A stretch of DNA of 64,000 nt from VMDJ01 sp038146785 (lineage in GTDB: Bacteria; Pseudomonadota; Gammaproteobacteria; Chromatiales; Chromatiaceae). Of the stretch, positions 43,844-56,871 are shown piece by piece (within the stretch, counting starts at the first letter, position 1; every line of letters begins with the position of its first letter). A program made the translations under genes and the position numbers. The DNA lies in contig JAYQSI010000016.1 of NCBI GenBank assembly GCA_038146785.1, positions 558,001-622,000 of the forward strand. The letters are read 5' to 3'. A model generated the notes under the pieces. That model did no database searches. It had not been told where the DNA came from and saw only the letters and a list, made by a program, of their open reading frames with translations.

Positions 43844-44221
43844 ATGAGTACAGAAGTAAGCAACGAAGCGTCATCGCCATTAGATACAGTCAAACTCGCA
43901 CTCTCGTTCGCGATGTTGGCTGGTGGTATCTATGGCTTTTACTACTTTGAAGCACAACCAACGTATGTCCGTTTATTGGGTTTGTTGGCTGTGGTTGCGG
44001 CTGCTGTGTTTGTTGCAGTTCAGACCAATAAGGGTCGCGCAATTTGGCGCTTTAGCACCGATGCGCGCACTGAGGTCCGTAAGGTTGTTTGGCCTACCCG
44101 CCAAGAGACTTTGCAAACATTGCTGATTATTGGCATTGCGGTGTTGTTAACGGCACTTTTCTTGTGGGCAGTTGATTCGTTGCTGTTCATGTTGGTTCGT
44201 TATGCAACAGGGCAGGGTTAA
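43844..44221 (+). CDS. secE: Preprotein translocase subunit SecE
   Basis: 125 aa, the long enterobacterial-type SecE with three membrane helices (about 17-35, 42-58, 90-115). The conserved cytoplasmic amphipathic segment is TEVRKVVWPTRQETLQT before the last helix. Stabilises SecY. Operon with nusG. Confidence 0.95.
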   Translation: MSTEVSNEASSPLDTVKLALSFAMLAGGIYGFYYFEAQPTYVRLLGLLAVVAAAVFVAVQTNKGRAIWRFSTDARTEVRKVVWPTRQETLQTLLIIGIAVLLTALFLWAVDSLLFMLVRYATGQG

Positions 44222-44223
44222 TC

Positions 44224-44757
44224 ATGTCTAAACGCTGGTATGTAGTGCACGCGTATTCGGGCTTTGAAGCAACGGTAAAACGTTCGCTTGAAGAGCGTAT
44301 CGAGCGCGCAGGCGTACAAGAATTGTTTGGTGACATTTTGGTGCCAACGGAAGAAGTGGTTGAGATGCGCGGTGGTACGCAGCGTCGCAGCGAACGTAAG
44401 TTCTTCCCTGGCTATGTCTTGGTTCAAATGGAAATGACCGACGAGGCATGGCACTTGGTGAAAGATGTGCCAAAGGTTATGGGCTTTATCGGCGGTACAG
44501 GTGACCGTCCAGCGCCGATCACTGATCGTGAAGCTGACCAGATCTTGAATCGTATGCAAGACGGTGTTGATAAGCCAAAGCCAAAGGTGTTGTTCGAGCC
44601 GGGCGAAGTGGTCCGCGTGACCGATGGTCCGTTCAACGACTTCAATGGCTCGGTAGAAGAAGTGGATTACGAAAAGAGTCGCCTGAAGGTGTCTGTTTCG
44701 ATCTTCGGTCGTTCTACCCCAGTCGATCTGGAATTTGGTCAGGTCGAGAAAACCTAA
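44224..44757 (+). CDS. nusG: Transcription termination/antitermination protein NusG
   Basis: 177 aa. NGN domain beginning KRWYVVHAYSGFEATVKRSLEER binds RNA polymerase; the C-terminal KOW domain (FEPGEVVRVTDGPFNDFNG, about 125-175) contacts Rho or S10. Starts 2 bp after the secE stop. Confidence 0.98.
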   Translation: MSKRWYVVHAYSGFEATVKRSLEERIERAGVQELFGDILVPTEEVVEMRGGTQRRSERKFFPGYVLVQMEMTDEAWHLVKDVPKVMGFIGGTGDRPAPITDREADQILNRMQDGVDKPKPKVLFEPGEVVRVTDGPFNDFNGSVEEVDYEKSRLKVSVSIFGRSTPVDLEFGQVEKT

Positions 44758-44784
44758 TTTTTCGTGTCGCTTAGGCGGCACATA

Positions 44785-44820
44785 ACCGGGGAGGTCAGGT
44801 GAAAGTCCTGATCGCTATTA
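44785..44820 (+). promoter_or_regulatory. Candidate L1-binding hairpin in the rplKA leader
   Basis: In the 81-bp nusG-rplK gap a GGGGAG element is followed by the stem TCAGG/CCTGA (44795-44811) with a TGAAAGT-type loop. The L11-L1 mRNA of gammaproteobacteria carries an L1 site in this place for translational feedback; assignment here rests on position and general shape. Confidence 0.4.
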
Positions 44821-44838
44821 CCCAAACAGAGGTGCTTT

Positions 44839-45273
44839 ATGGCAAAGAAAATCGACGCTTATATTAAGCTTCAGGTTAAAGCCCAATCGGCTAACCCTTC
44901 ACCTCCTGTTGGTCCTGCATTGGGTCAGCACGGCGTGAACATCATGGAGTTCTGTAAGGCGTTTAACGCGCAAACTCAGGACATCGAAAAAGACCTTCCT
45001 GTACCAGTAGTGATTACTGTTTACAGCGACAAGTCATTCACTTTCGTTACCAAGACAACTCCAGCAGCGATTCTTTTGAAGAAGGCAGCGGGTATTAAGA
45101 GCGGTTCTGGCCGTCCTAATACTGAGAAGGTTGGTACTGTGACTCGTGCACAGCTCGAAGAAATTGCTAAGACCAAAGATGCTGATTTGACTGCAGCAGA
45201 TTTGGACGCAGCGGTACGCACTATTGCGGGTACTGCGCGCAGCATGGGTTTGAATGTTGAGGGTGTTAAGTAA
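44839..45273 (+). CDS. rplK: 50S ribosomal protein L11
   Basis: 144 aa. GTPase-associated centre protein; KLQVKAQSANPSPPVGPALGQHGVNIMEFCKAFNAQT with its proline-rich switch is diagnostic. The stop overlaps the rplA start by one base (TAATG). Confidence 0.98.
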   Translation: MAKKIDAYIKLQVKAQSANPSPPVGPALGQHGVNIMEFCKAFNAQTQDIEKDLPVPVVITVYSDKSFTFVTKTTPAAILLKKAAGIKSGSGRPNTEKVGTVTRAQLEEIAKTKDADLTAADLDAAVRTIAGTARSMGLNVEGVK

Positions 45274-45971
45274 TGGCTAAGCTATCTAAGCGCCAAAAGG
45301 CAATTAACGAGAAAGTTGAAGAAGGCAAACAATACGGCGTTGCTGAAGCATTCGCATTGTTGAATGAGCTATCTACAACTAAGTTCAAAGAGAGCGTTGA
45401 CGTATCTATTAACTTAGGCGTTGATCCTCGTAAATCTGATCAGGTAGTTCGTGGTTCTGCGATTCTTCCTGCAGGTACCGGTAAAGACGTACGTGTTGCG
45501 GTATTCACTCAAGGTGAAAACGCTGAAGCGGCTAAGGCTGCAGGTGCAGACATCGTTGGTATGGATGACCTGGCTGAAGACGTGAAGAAAGGCATGATGG
45601 ATTTCGACGTGGTTATCGCGTCTCCAGATGCAATGCGTGTTGTTGGTGCACTCGGTACCATCCTTGGTCCACGTGGTTTGATGCCTAACCCTAAGGTTGG
45701 CACCGTAACTGCTGATGTGGCGACTGCGGTATCTAACGCTAAGTCAGGCCAAGCACGTTTCCGTACTGATAAGTCAGGCATCGTTCATGCATCAATCGGC
45801 AAGGTTGGCTTTGAGCCAGCAGCGTTGACTGAGAACTTGGAAGCGTTGTTGAACGAGTTGAAAAAGCTGAAGCCTAGCTCAGCGAAAGGTGTGTACCTGA
45901 AGAAGATCACTGTGTCTTCAACTATGGGTCCAGGCCTTACTGTAGACCAAGCTTCTCTGAAGCTGGCCTAA
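45273..45971 (+). CDS. rplA: 50S ribosomal protein L1
   Basis: 232 aa. L1 stalk protein and translational repressor of its own operon. KFKESVDVSINLGVDPRKSDQVVRG, the GPRGLMPNPKVGTVT block and STMGPGL near the end are typical. Confidence 0.98.
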   Translation: MAKLSKRQKAINEKVEEGKQYGVAEAFALLNELSTTKFKESVDVSINLGVDPRKSDQVVRGSAILPAGTGKDVRVAVFTQGENAEAAKAAGADIVGMDDLAEDVKKGMMDFDVVIASPDAMRVVGALGTILGPRGLMPNPKVGTVTADVATAVSNAKSGQARFRTDKSGIVHASIGKVGFEPAALTENLEALLNELKKLKPSSAKGVYLKKITVSSTMGPGLTVDQASLKLA

Positions 45972-45977
45972 GAATTC

Positions 45978-46191
45978 GAGAGCGCAAGCTCTCAACAAGA
46001 ACTTTGTGGGCGCGGACTTCGGTCCTCGCTATCAAAGACCGTAGGTGCCCTCGGGCTTAATTTCCTACGCAGATAGGCGCTCCGCGAAACGGAATACTCC
46101 GCTAGCGGTGCACCGACCAGTTAACAACAGGTGTTGTTGATTGTTTAACGGGAACGAAAGTTCTCAGGTGTTTAACGGGAAGAAATTCCCG
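45978..46191 (+). promoter_or_regulatory. rplJL leader with L10-binding site and extra hairpins
   Basis: The stretch ACCGTAGGTGCCCTCGGGCT through CCTACGCAGATAGGCG (about 46029-46078) matches the L10 leader of gammaproteobacteria, which the L10-L7/L12 complex binds to repress translation. Around it are GAGAGC-GCAA-GCTCTC (45978-45993), AACAAC/GTTGTT (46123-46138), a GAAA-capped hairpin (46150-46165) and CGGGAA-GAAA-TTCCCG (46176-46191). A 13-nt direct repeat (TGTTTAACGGGAA, 46142-46154 and 46169-46181) overlaps the 5' arms of the last two. The final hairpin ends about 7 bases before the Shine-Dalgarno, so it could control rplJ initiation. Confidence 0.75.
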
Positions 46192-46211
46192 CGTTATGGG
46201 AGGTGACGACT

Positions 46212-46736
46212 TTGGCACTCAATTTCGAGCAAAAACAAGCCATCGTCGCCGAAGTTGCTGAAGTAGCAAATGGTGCTTTCTCTGCAGTTGCAGCTGAGTA
46301 TCGTGGCTTAACAGTAAGTGAGCTAACCGAGTTGCGTGTGAATGCACGTAACCAAGGCGTTTACTTGCGTGTAGTCAAGAACACTCTAGCGAAGCGTGCA
46401 GTTGAAGGAACTGAGTTTGAATGTATCGCAGACGGCCTTACTGGTCCTCTGATCCTTGCGTTCTCTCAGGAAGATCCAGGTGCTGCTGGCCGTGTGATCA
46501 AGGACTTTGCAAAGGGTCACGACAAGTTGAAAGTAACCATGCTTGCCATCGGTGGTAAGAAGTTGGATGCATCTCAACTCGACGTACTCGCGAAGATGCC
46601 TACTTACGATCAGGCTGTTTCAATGTTGATGTCGGTGATGCAAGCACCGATCACCAAGTTGGCACAGACTCTGAACGAAGTACCAGGCAAGTTGGTCCGC
46701 ACAGTTGCAGCAATTCGCGACGCGAAGGAAGCCTAA
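46212..46736 (+). CDS. rplJ: 50S ribosomal protein L10 (TTG start)
   Basis: 174 aa from TTG at 46212: MALNFEQKQAIVAEVAEVA aligns from residue 1 with E. coli L10 (MALNLQDKQAIVAEV). GGAGG lies 7 nt upstream. A GTG at 46203 would add three residues and overlap the Shine-Dalgarno. Forms the stalk base holding L7/L12 dimers. Confidence 0.96.
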   Translation: MALNFEQKQAIVAEVAEVANGAFSAVAAEYRGLTVSELTELRVNARNQGVYLRVVKNTLAKRAVEGTEFECIADGLTGPLILAFSQEDPGAAGRVIKDFAKGHDKLKVTMLAIGGKKLDASQLDVLAKMPTYDQAVSMLMSVMQAPITKLAQTLNEVPGKLVRTVAAIRDAKEA

Positions 46737-46797
46737 GAAGGCGGCCTTTGGTAATCCCTTTTTGTTTTTTTAATTTTTATTTTTTTGGAGTGACACG

Positions 46798-47169
46798 ATG
46801 TCTAAAGAAGATATCTTAGAAGCGATTGCGAACATGTCTGTAATGGATGTTGTTGAGTTGATCGAAGCAATGGAAGAGAAGTTTGGTGTAAGCGCAGCAG
46901 CAGCAGTTGCAGTAGCAGCACCAGGCGCTGGTGATGCAGGCGCAGCAGCAGAAGAGAAGACTGAGTTCGACGTAGTCTTGACTGGCGCTGGCGCTAACAA
47001 AGTTGCAGTTATCAAAGCTGTACGTGGCATCACTGGTCTTGGCTTGAAAGAAGCTAAGGACGCAGTTGAAGGTGCACCAACTACCGTTAAGGAAGGCGCA
47101 TCAAAAGCTGACGCTGAAGAAGCTAAGAAGCAGCTAGAAGAAGCTGGCGCAACTGTAGAGCTCAAGTAA
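46798..47169 (+). CDS. rplL: 50S ribosomal protein L7/L12
   Basis: 123 aa. N-terminal dimerisation helices, an Ala/Gly-rich hinge (about 34-52) and the factor-binding C-terminal domain (KTEFDVVLTGAGANKVAVIKAVR, GLGLKEAKDAVE). Present in multiple copies per ribosome. GGAG Shine-Dalgarno at good spacing. Confidence 0.98.
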   Translation: MSKEDILEAIANMSVMDVVELIEAMEEKFGVSAAAAVAVAAPGAGDAGAAAEEKTEFDVVLTGAGANKVAVIKAVRGITGLGLKEAKDAVEGAPTTVKEGASKADAEEAKKQLEEAGATVELK

Positions 47170-47202
47170 TCCTTGGGTTTTATAAGCGTCATCTGACGAT
47201 CA

Positions 47203-47232
47203 GGCTGGCGGTCTTTTGACCGTCGGCCTTTT
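47203..47232 (+). terminator. rplL-rpoB attenuator
   Basis: An 11-bp stem (two G-U pairs) GGCTGGCGGTC/GACCGTCGGCC with a TTTT loop and a T4 tail. It sits where E. coli has the attenuator that lowers rpoBC transcription relative to ribosomal protein genes. Confidence 0.75.
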
Positions 47233-47381
47233 CCCGTTTCTGCGGGACTGGATGTTTTCAAGGAGATCGCACTGAGCGATTTGCTTGAAAATTTCCATAC
47301 ACAACAGGTCTGAGTAATCAGGTTTGGGTAGCTTTCAAAAGAAGCTGCATCATTTAGCGAAGAAGATGAGGGAAGGCGAAC

Positions 47382-50300
47382 ATGGCCTATTCGTTCACCG
47401 AGAAGAAGCGTATTCGTAAAGACTTCGGCAAGCGTTCGAGCATTCTAGAAGTGCCGTTCTTGCTGGCGACTCAAATTGAGTCTTACCGTGAATTCCTACA
47501 GGCTGATACGCCTATTGCTGATCGTATTAATAACGGTCTGCATGCTGCGTTTCAGTCAGTGTTCCCAATTGTCAGTTACTCTGGCAGTGCGGCATTGGAG
47601 TATGTGAGCTACCGCTTAGGCGAGCCAACCTTCGATGAGCGTGAGTGTCAGTTGCGCGGCGCAACCTTTGCAGCGCCTTTGCGCGTGATGGTTCGCTTGG
47701 TCATCTACGATAAAGATGCACCAGCTGGCTCTAAGTCAATTAAAGAAGTGAAGGACCAAGAGATCTACATGGGTGAATTGCCACTCATGACCGATAACGG
47801 CACCTTCATCATCAACGGTACTGAGCGTGTAATCGTTTCTCAGTTGCACCGTTCACCTGGCGTGTTCTTCGATCACGATAAAGGTAAGACGCACTCTTCA
47901 GGTAAGTTGCTGTTCTCAGCACGCGTGATTCCTTACCGTGGTTCTTGGTTGGACTTCGAGTTTGACCCTAAAGACCAAGTTTTCGTTCGTATCGACCGTC
48001 GCCGTAAGTTGCCTGCAACTATCTTGTTGCGCGCTTTGGGTTACGAGACTGAAGAGATCCTTGATGTCTTCTTCGAGAACGACACCTTCACCTTCCAAAA
48101 AGATGGTTTGCAGTTGGCGCTCGTGCCTTCACGTTTGCGTGGTGAGACTGCAGCATTTGCGATCAAGTCGGGTCGTAAAGTGCTTGTTGAAGAAGGTAAG
48201 CGCATCACCGCTAAGCACATTCGTGACTTGGAAGAAGCGGGCATTGATAAGTTGGATGTCGACAAGGAATACCTCATTGGTAAGACCTTGGCGCACAACA
48301 TTGTTGATACCGATACCGGTGAGTTGATTGCTAACGCAAACGACGAGATCACTGAAGAGTTGATGAACACCTTGTTCGAGAAGGGCGTGAAAGAGATTCG
48401 TACTCTGTTCACTAACGACTTGGATCACGGTCCTTACATCTCTGACACCTTGCGTACCGACCCAACCTCTAACGCGCTTGAAGCGATGGTTGAGATCTAC
48501 CGCATGATGCGTCCTGGTGAGCCACCAACAAAAGATGCTGCACAGAACTTGTTCCATAACTTGTTCTTCACTGACGAGCGTTATGACTTGTCTGCAGTAG
48601 GTCGTATGAAGTTCAACCGTCGTCTTGGCCGTGAAGAAGCTGAAGGCGCGGGCATCTTGTATGACCACAAATACTTCTCTGCACGTGATGACGAAGAGTC
48701 AGTTGCGGCAGTTAAAACCTACGGCGAAGCGTCTGACATCCTTGAAGTGATGAAGACCTTGGTTGCAATCCGTGATGGTAACGGTGTTGTCGACGATATC
48801 GACCACTTGGGTAACCGTCGCGTACGTTGTGTAGGTGAGATGGCTGAAAACCAATTCCGTGTTGGTCTTGTGCGTGTTGAGCGTGCGGTTAAAGAGCGTC
48901 TAACGTTGGCGGAAGCTGAAGGTTTGATGCCTCAAGAGATGATCAATGCGAAGCCTGTTTCGGCTGCAATCAAAGAGTTCTTTGGTTCATCACAACTTTC
49001 GCAGTTCATGGACCAAAACAACCCATTATCAGAAGTCACGCACAAGCGTCGTGTTTCTGCATTAGGCCCAGGTGGCTTGGCGCGTGAGCGTGCAGGCTTT
49101 GAGGTTCGTGACGTACACCCAACGCACTACGGTCGTGTATGTCCTATCGAAACTCCTGAAGGTCCAAACATCGGTTTGATCAACTCATTGGCGGTTTACG
49201 CACGTACGAACAAGTACGGCTTCTTGGAAACCCCATACGTAAAAGTTGAAAACGGCAAAGTAACCGATCAAGTTGATTACTTGTCAGCGATCGAAGAAGG
49301 TCGTTACGTGATCGCTCAGGCGAACGCGAACCTTGATGGTAAAGGTAAGTTTGTTGATGACTTGATCTCATGTCGTCACCAGAATGAATTTACCTTGTCC
49401 TCGCCAGATGCAATTGAATATATGGACGTCTCTCCAAAGCAGATCGTATCTGTGGCGGCGTCAATCATTCCATTCTTGGAGCACGACGACGCGAACCGTG
49501 CATTGATGGGTGCAAACATGCAACGTCAAGCGGTTCCAACCTTGCGTGCTGAAAAGCCACTGGTTGGTACCGGTATGGAGCGTACGGTTGCAGTCGACTC
49601 AGGTGTAACCGTTGTTGCTAAGCGTGGCGGTGTTATCGAGTCAGTTGACGCGGCACGTATCGTTGTTCGTGTTAACGATGATGAGACCAAAGCGGGCGAG
49701 CCAGGTGTGGATATCTACAACCTGACTAAGTACACCCGTTCTAACCAGAATACTTGTATTAACCAGCGTCCATTGGTTCACGTTGGTGATTCAGTGTCAC
49801 GTGGCGACGTTATGGCTGACGGCCCTTCAACCGATATGGGTGAATTGGCATTGGGTCAGAACATGCGTATCGCGTTCATGCCTTGGAACGGTTACAACTT
49901 CGAAGACTCGATCTTGGTGTCTGAAGAAGTGGTTAAAGAAGATCGTTTCACCACCATCCACGTTGAAGAAATCGTGTGTATGGCGCGTGATACCAAGCTA
50001 GGACCTGAAGAGATCACTGGCGATATTCCAAACGTTGGTGAAGCAGCTCTCGCGAAGCTTGATGAGTCAGGCATCGTTTACGTTGGCGCGGAAGTTAACG
50101 AAGGCGACATCTTGGTCGGTAAAGTTACCCCTAAGGGTGAAACTCAGCTGACCCCTGAAGAGAAATTGCTGCGCGCAATCTTCGGTGAGAAAGCGTCTGA
50201 CGTTAAAGATACTTCGACCCGTGTTTCAACTAAGACAGCTGGTACTGTTATCGACGTACGTGTCTTCACCCGTGATGGTGTTGAGAAAGATGCACGTGCG

Positions 50301-51502
50301 TTGCAGATCGAAGAAGCTGAATTGGCAAGCGTTCGTAAGGACCTTGATGACCAGTTGCGCATCATGGAAGAAGACACCTTTGCGCGTGTTGAAACTATGT
50401 TGCTCGGTAAGCAGATGGTTGATGGCTCTAAAGTCACCAAAGGTCAGCTTGAAGAAACTAAGCGTGATGAGTGGCTGAAGATTCGTTTGAAGAACGAAGA
50501 AGCGGCATCACAACTCGAAGCGATTGCGAAGCAAGTTGATGATCTACGTACTGAGTTCCGTACTCGTTACGAAGAGAAGAAGCGCAAGCTCACTGCAGGT
50601 GATGACTTAGCACCTGGCGTCTTGAAGATGGTTAAGGTTTACGTTGCGGTTAAGCGTCGTATCCAACCAGGTGACAAGATGGCGGGTCGTCACGGTAACA
50701 AGGGTGTTATCTCTCGTATCGTGCCTGTAGAAGATATGCCATTCGACGAAAACGGTCGTCCAGTTCAAATCGTATTGAACCCACTGGGTGTACCTTCTCG
50801 TATGAACATCGGTCAGGTTCTCGAAACTCACTTAGGTTTCGCGGCGAAAGGTATCGGTGAGCGCATTGGTCAGATGTTAGATGACCAAGCGAAAGCAAAA
50901 GACATGCGCGACTTCTTGGATAAGGTTTACAACAACAGTGGTAAGAAAGAAGACCTGAAGTCATTCACTGACGAAGAGTTGTTCGAAATGGCGAACAACC
51001 TGCGTGGCGGTGTGCCAATGGCAACCCCAGTATTCGACGGTGCGCATGAAGACGAAATTCGTTACATGTTGGACTTGGCGGGTGCAGATGCAGACGGTCA
51101 ATGTCAGTTGTACGACGGTCGTACCGGTGATGCATTCGAGCGTCGCGTAACTGTGGGTTACATGTACATGATCAAGTTGAACCACTTGGTTGATGACAAG
51201 ATGCACGCACGTTCAACTGGTCCATATAGTTTGGTTACGCAACAGCCTCTGGGTGGTAAAGCTCAGTTTGGTGGTCAGCGCTTCGGTGAGATGGAAGTGT
51301 GGGCACTTGAGGCATACGGCGCGGCTTACACCTTGCAGGAAATGCTGACGGTTAAGTCGGACGACGTAAATGGTCGTACCCGTATGTACAAGAACATTGT
51401 TGACGGCGATCACCGTATGGAAGCAGGCATGCCTGAATCATTCAACGTATTGGTCAAGGAGATTCGTTCCTTGGGCATCAACATTGAGCTGGAGCAAGAC
51501 TA

Positions 51503-51503
<1 letters not shown>
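47382..51503 (+). CDS. rpoB: RNA polymerase subunit beta
   Basis: 1373 aa, slightly longer than E. coli (1342). The rifampicin pocket is wild type in appearance: GSSQLSQFMDQNNPLSEVTH then KRRVSALGPGGL at about 535-565. The C-terminal KMAGRHGNKGVIS and the PLGGKAQFGGQRFGEMEVWALEAYGAA segments are intact. rpoC starts on the last base of its stop codon. Confidence 0.99.
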
Positions 51504-55708
<4,205 letters not shown>

Positions 55709-55733
55709 TTTTCCCTGCTAGGCCAGTTGGTTG

Positions 55734-55762
55734 TTGACAGTCAGCTGGCCGAAGCATAGAAT
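55734..55762 (+). promoter_or_regulatory. Strong sigma-70 promoter of the str operon
   Basis: Perfect TTGACA (55734-55739), a 17-nt spacer and TAGAAT (55757-55762), with a TCGCCCTCTTTT discriminator/start region close to that of the tRNA-tufB promoter. A GGCCAG/CTGGCC inverted repeat (55721-55750) straddles the -35 box. Expected start about 55769. Confidence 0.75.
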
Positions 55763-55779
55763 TCGCCCTCTTTTGAACG

Positions 55780-55806
55780 GGTCGACCTGCGTCGACCTGT
55801 TTTTTC
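55780..55806 (+). terminator. Terminator or attenuator just after the str promoter
   Basis: Perfect 7-bp stem GGTCGAC/GTCGACC, CTGC loop, then TGTTTTTT. It may end rpoBC transcription, but it also lies only about 12 nt into transcripts from the promoter above, so it would act on both. Confidence 0.65.
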
Positions 55807-55913
55807 TGCGAGCTAAGTTCGCGTAAAGATTAATAAAATTTGGGTTTTCGCGGGTTTTCGCACTGCTCAAATTAACTATGGCCCGAAAATGGGTCGATAA
55901 CGGAAATAAGTAC

Positions 55914-56288
55914 ATGGCGACAATTAACCAATTAGTACGCAAGCCACGTCAGCGTAAGCCTGAAAAGAGCAATGTGCCGGCGTTGGAAGCATGCCCACAA
56001 AAGCGTGGCGTATGTACTCGTGTGTACACCACAACCCCTAAAAAGCCTAACTCTGCACTACGTAAAGTAGCGCGTGTTCGTTTGACCAACGGTTTTGAAG
56101 TTTCTTCATACATCGGTGGTGAAGGTCACAACCTTCAAGAGCACAGCGTTGTTTTGATCCGTGGTGGTCGTGTTAAGGACTTACCAGGTGTTCGTTACCA
56201 CGTTGTCCGTGGTGCGTTGGATACCTCGGGTGTTGATAAGCGTCGTCAGGGTCGTTCTAAGTACGGTGCGAAGCGTCCTAAGGGCTAA
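55914..56288 (+). CDS. rpsL: 30S ribosomal protein S12
   Basis: 124 aa from MATINQLVRKPR, the universal start. The streptomycin-site lysines are wild type (TPKKPNSALRK and GGRVKDLPGVRYH). An in-frame ATG 12 codons upstream (55878) encodes a stretch not found in S12 and lacks a ribosome-binding site. A 10-nt tandem repeat GGGTTTTCGC (55842-55861) lies in the leader. Confidence 0.97.
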   Translation: MATINQLVRKPRQRKPEKSNVPALEACPQKRGVCTRVYTTTPKKPNSALRKVARVRLTNGFEVSSYIGGEGHNLQEHSVVLIRGGRVKDLPGVRYHVVRGALDTSGVDKRRQGRSKYGAKRPKG

Positions 56289-56352
56289 TCGTTCCAATTT
56301 AACAATTTACTAGTATCTCCGGCTGTGTGCCGAGACACGAGAGAAGAGAAAA

Positions 56353-56823
56353 ATGCCAAGAAGAAGAGTTGCCGCCAAGCGTGAAATCCTGCCAGATCCT
56401 AAGTTCGGATCGCTGGTTCTCGCTAAGTTCATCAACATGGTTATGGTTGATGGTAAGAAGTCAGTTGCAGAGCGCATTTTGTATGGCGCACTCGGCATGG
56501 CTCAAGAGAAGCGTGGCGCTGACCCAATGGAGCTGTTGGAAACTGCGTTGGAAAACGTACGCCCATTGGTTGAGGTAAAAGGTCGCCGCGTTGGTGGTGC
56601 GACTTATCAGGTTCCAGTTGAAGTTCGTCCAGCGCGTCGTAACGCGTTGGCAATGCGTTGGTTGATTGAAGCTGCACGTAAGCGCAGTGAAAAGACCATG
56701 GCTGCTCGCTTAGCGGGTGAGTTGATGGACGCATCAGAACAGAAAGGCAGCGCAGTTAAGAAGAAGGAAGACACGCACCGCATGGCGGAAGCGAACAAGG
56801 CCTTCTCTCATTTCCGCTGGTAA
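56353..56823 (+). CDS. rpsG: 30S ribosomal protein S7
   Basis: 156 aa. Primary 16S 3'-domain binder; PRRRVAAKREILPDPKFGS and AMRWLIEAARKRSEKTMAARLAGELMDA are diagnostic. The 64-bp gap after rpsL holds a CGGC/GCCG hairpin (about 56318-56335), where E. coli has the S7 feedback site, though I cannot confirm it. Confidence 0.98.
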   Translation: MPRRRVAAKREILPDPKFGSLVLAKFINMVMVDGKKSVAERILYGALGMAQEKRGADPMELLETALENVRPLVEVKGRRVGGATYQVPVEVRPARRNALAMRWLIEAARKRSEKTMAARLAGELMDASEQKGSAVKKKEDTHRMAEANKAFSHFRW

Positions 56824-56871
56824 GAATTTTGTGCTCGCTTTAATGCGGGCACAGTTATTTGAGGTGTAAAC

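Noticed and set aside
55878..55913. 12-codon N-terminal extension of S12
   Set aside because: No Shine-Dalgarno, no similarity to S12, and the universal MATINQL start follows.
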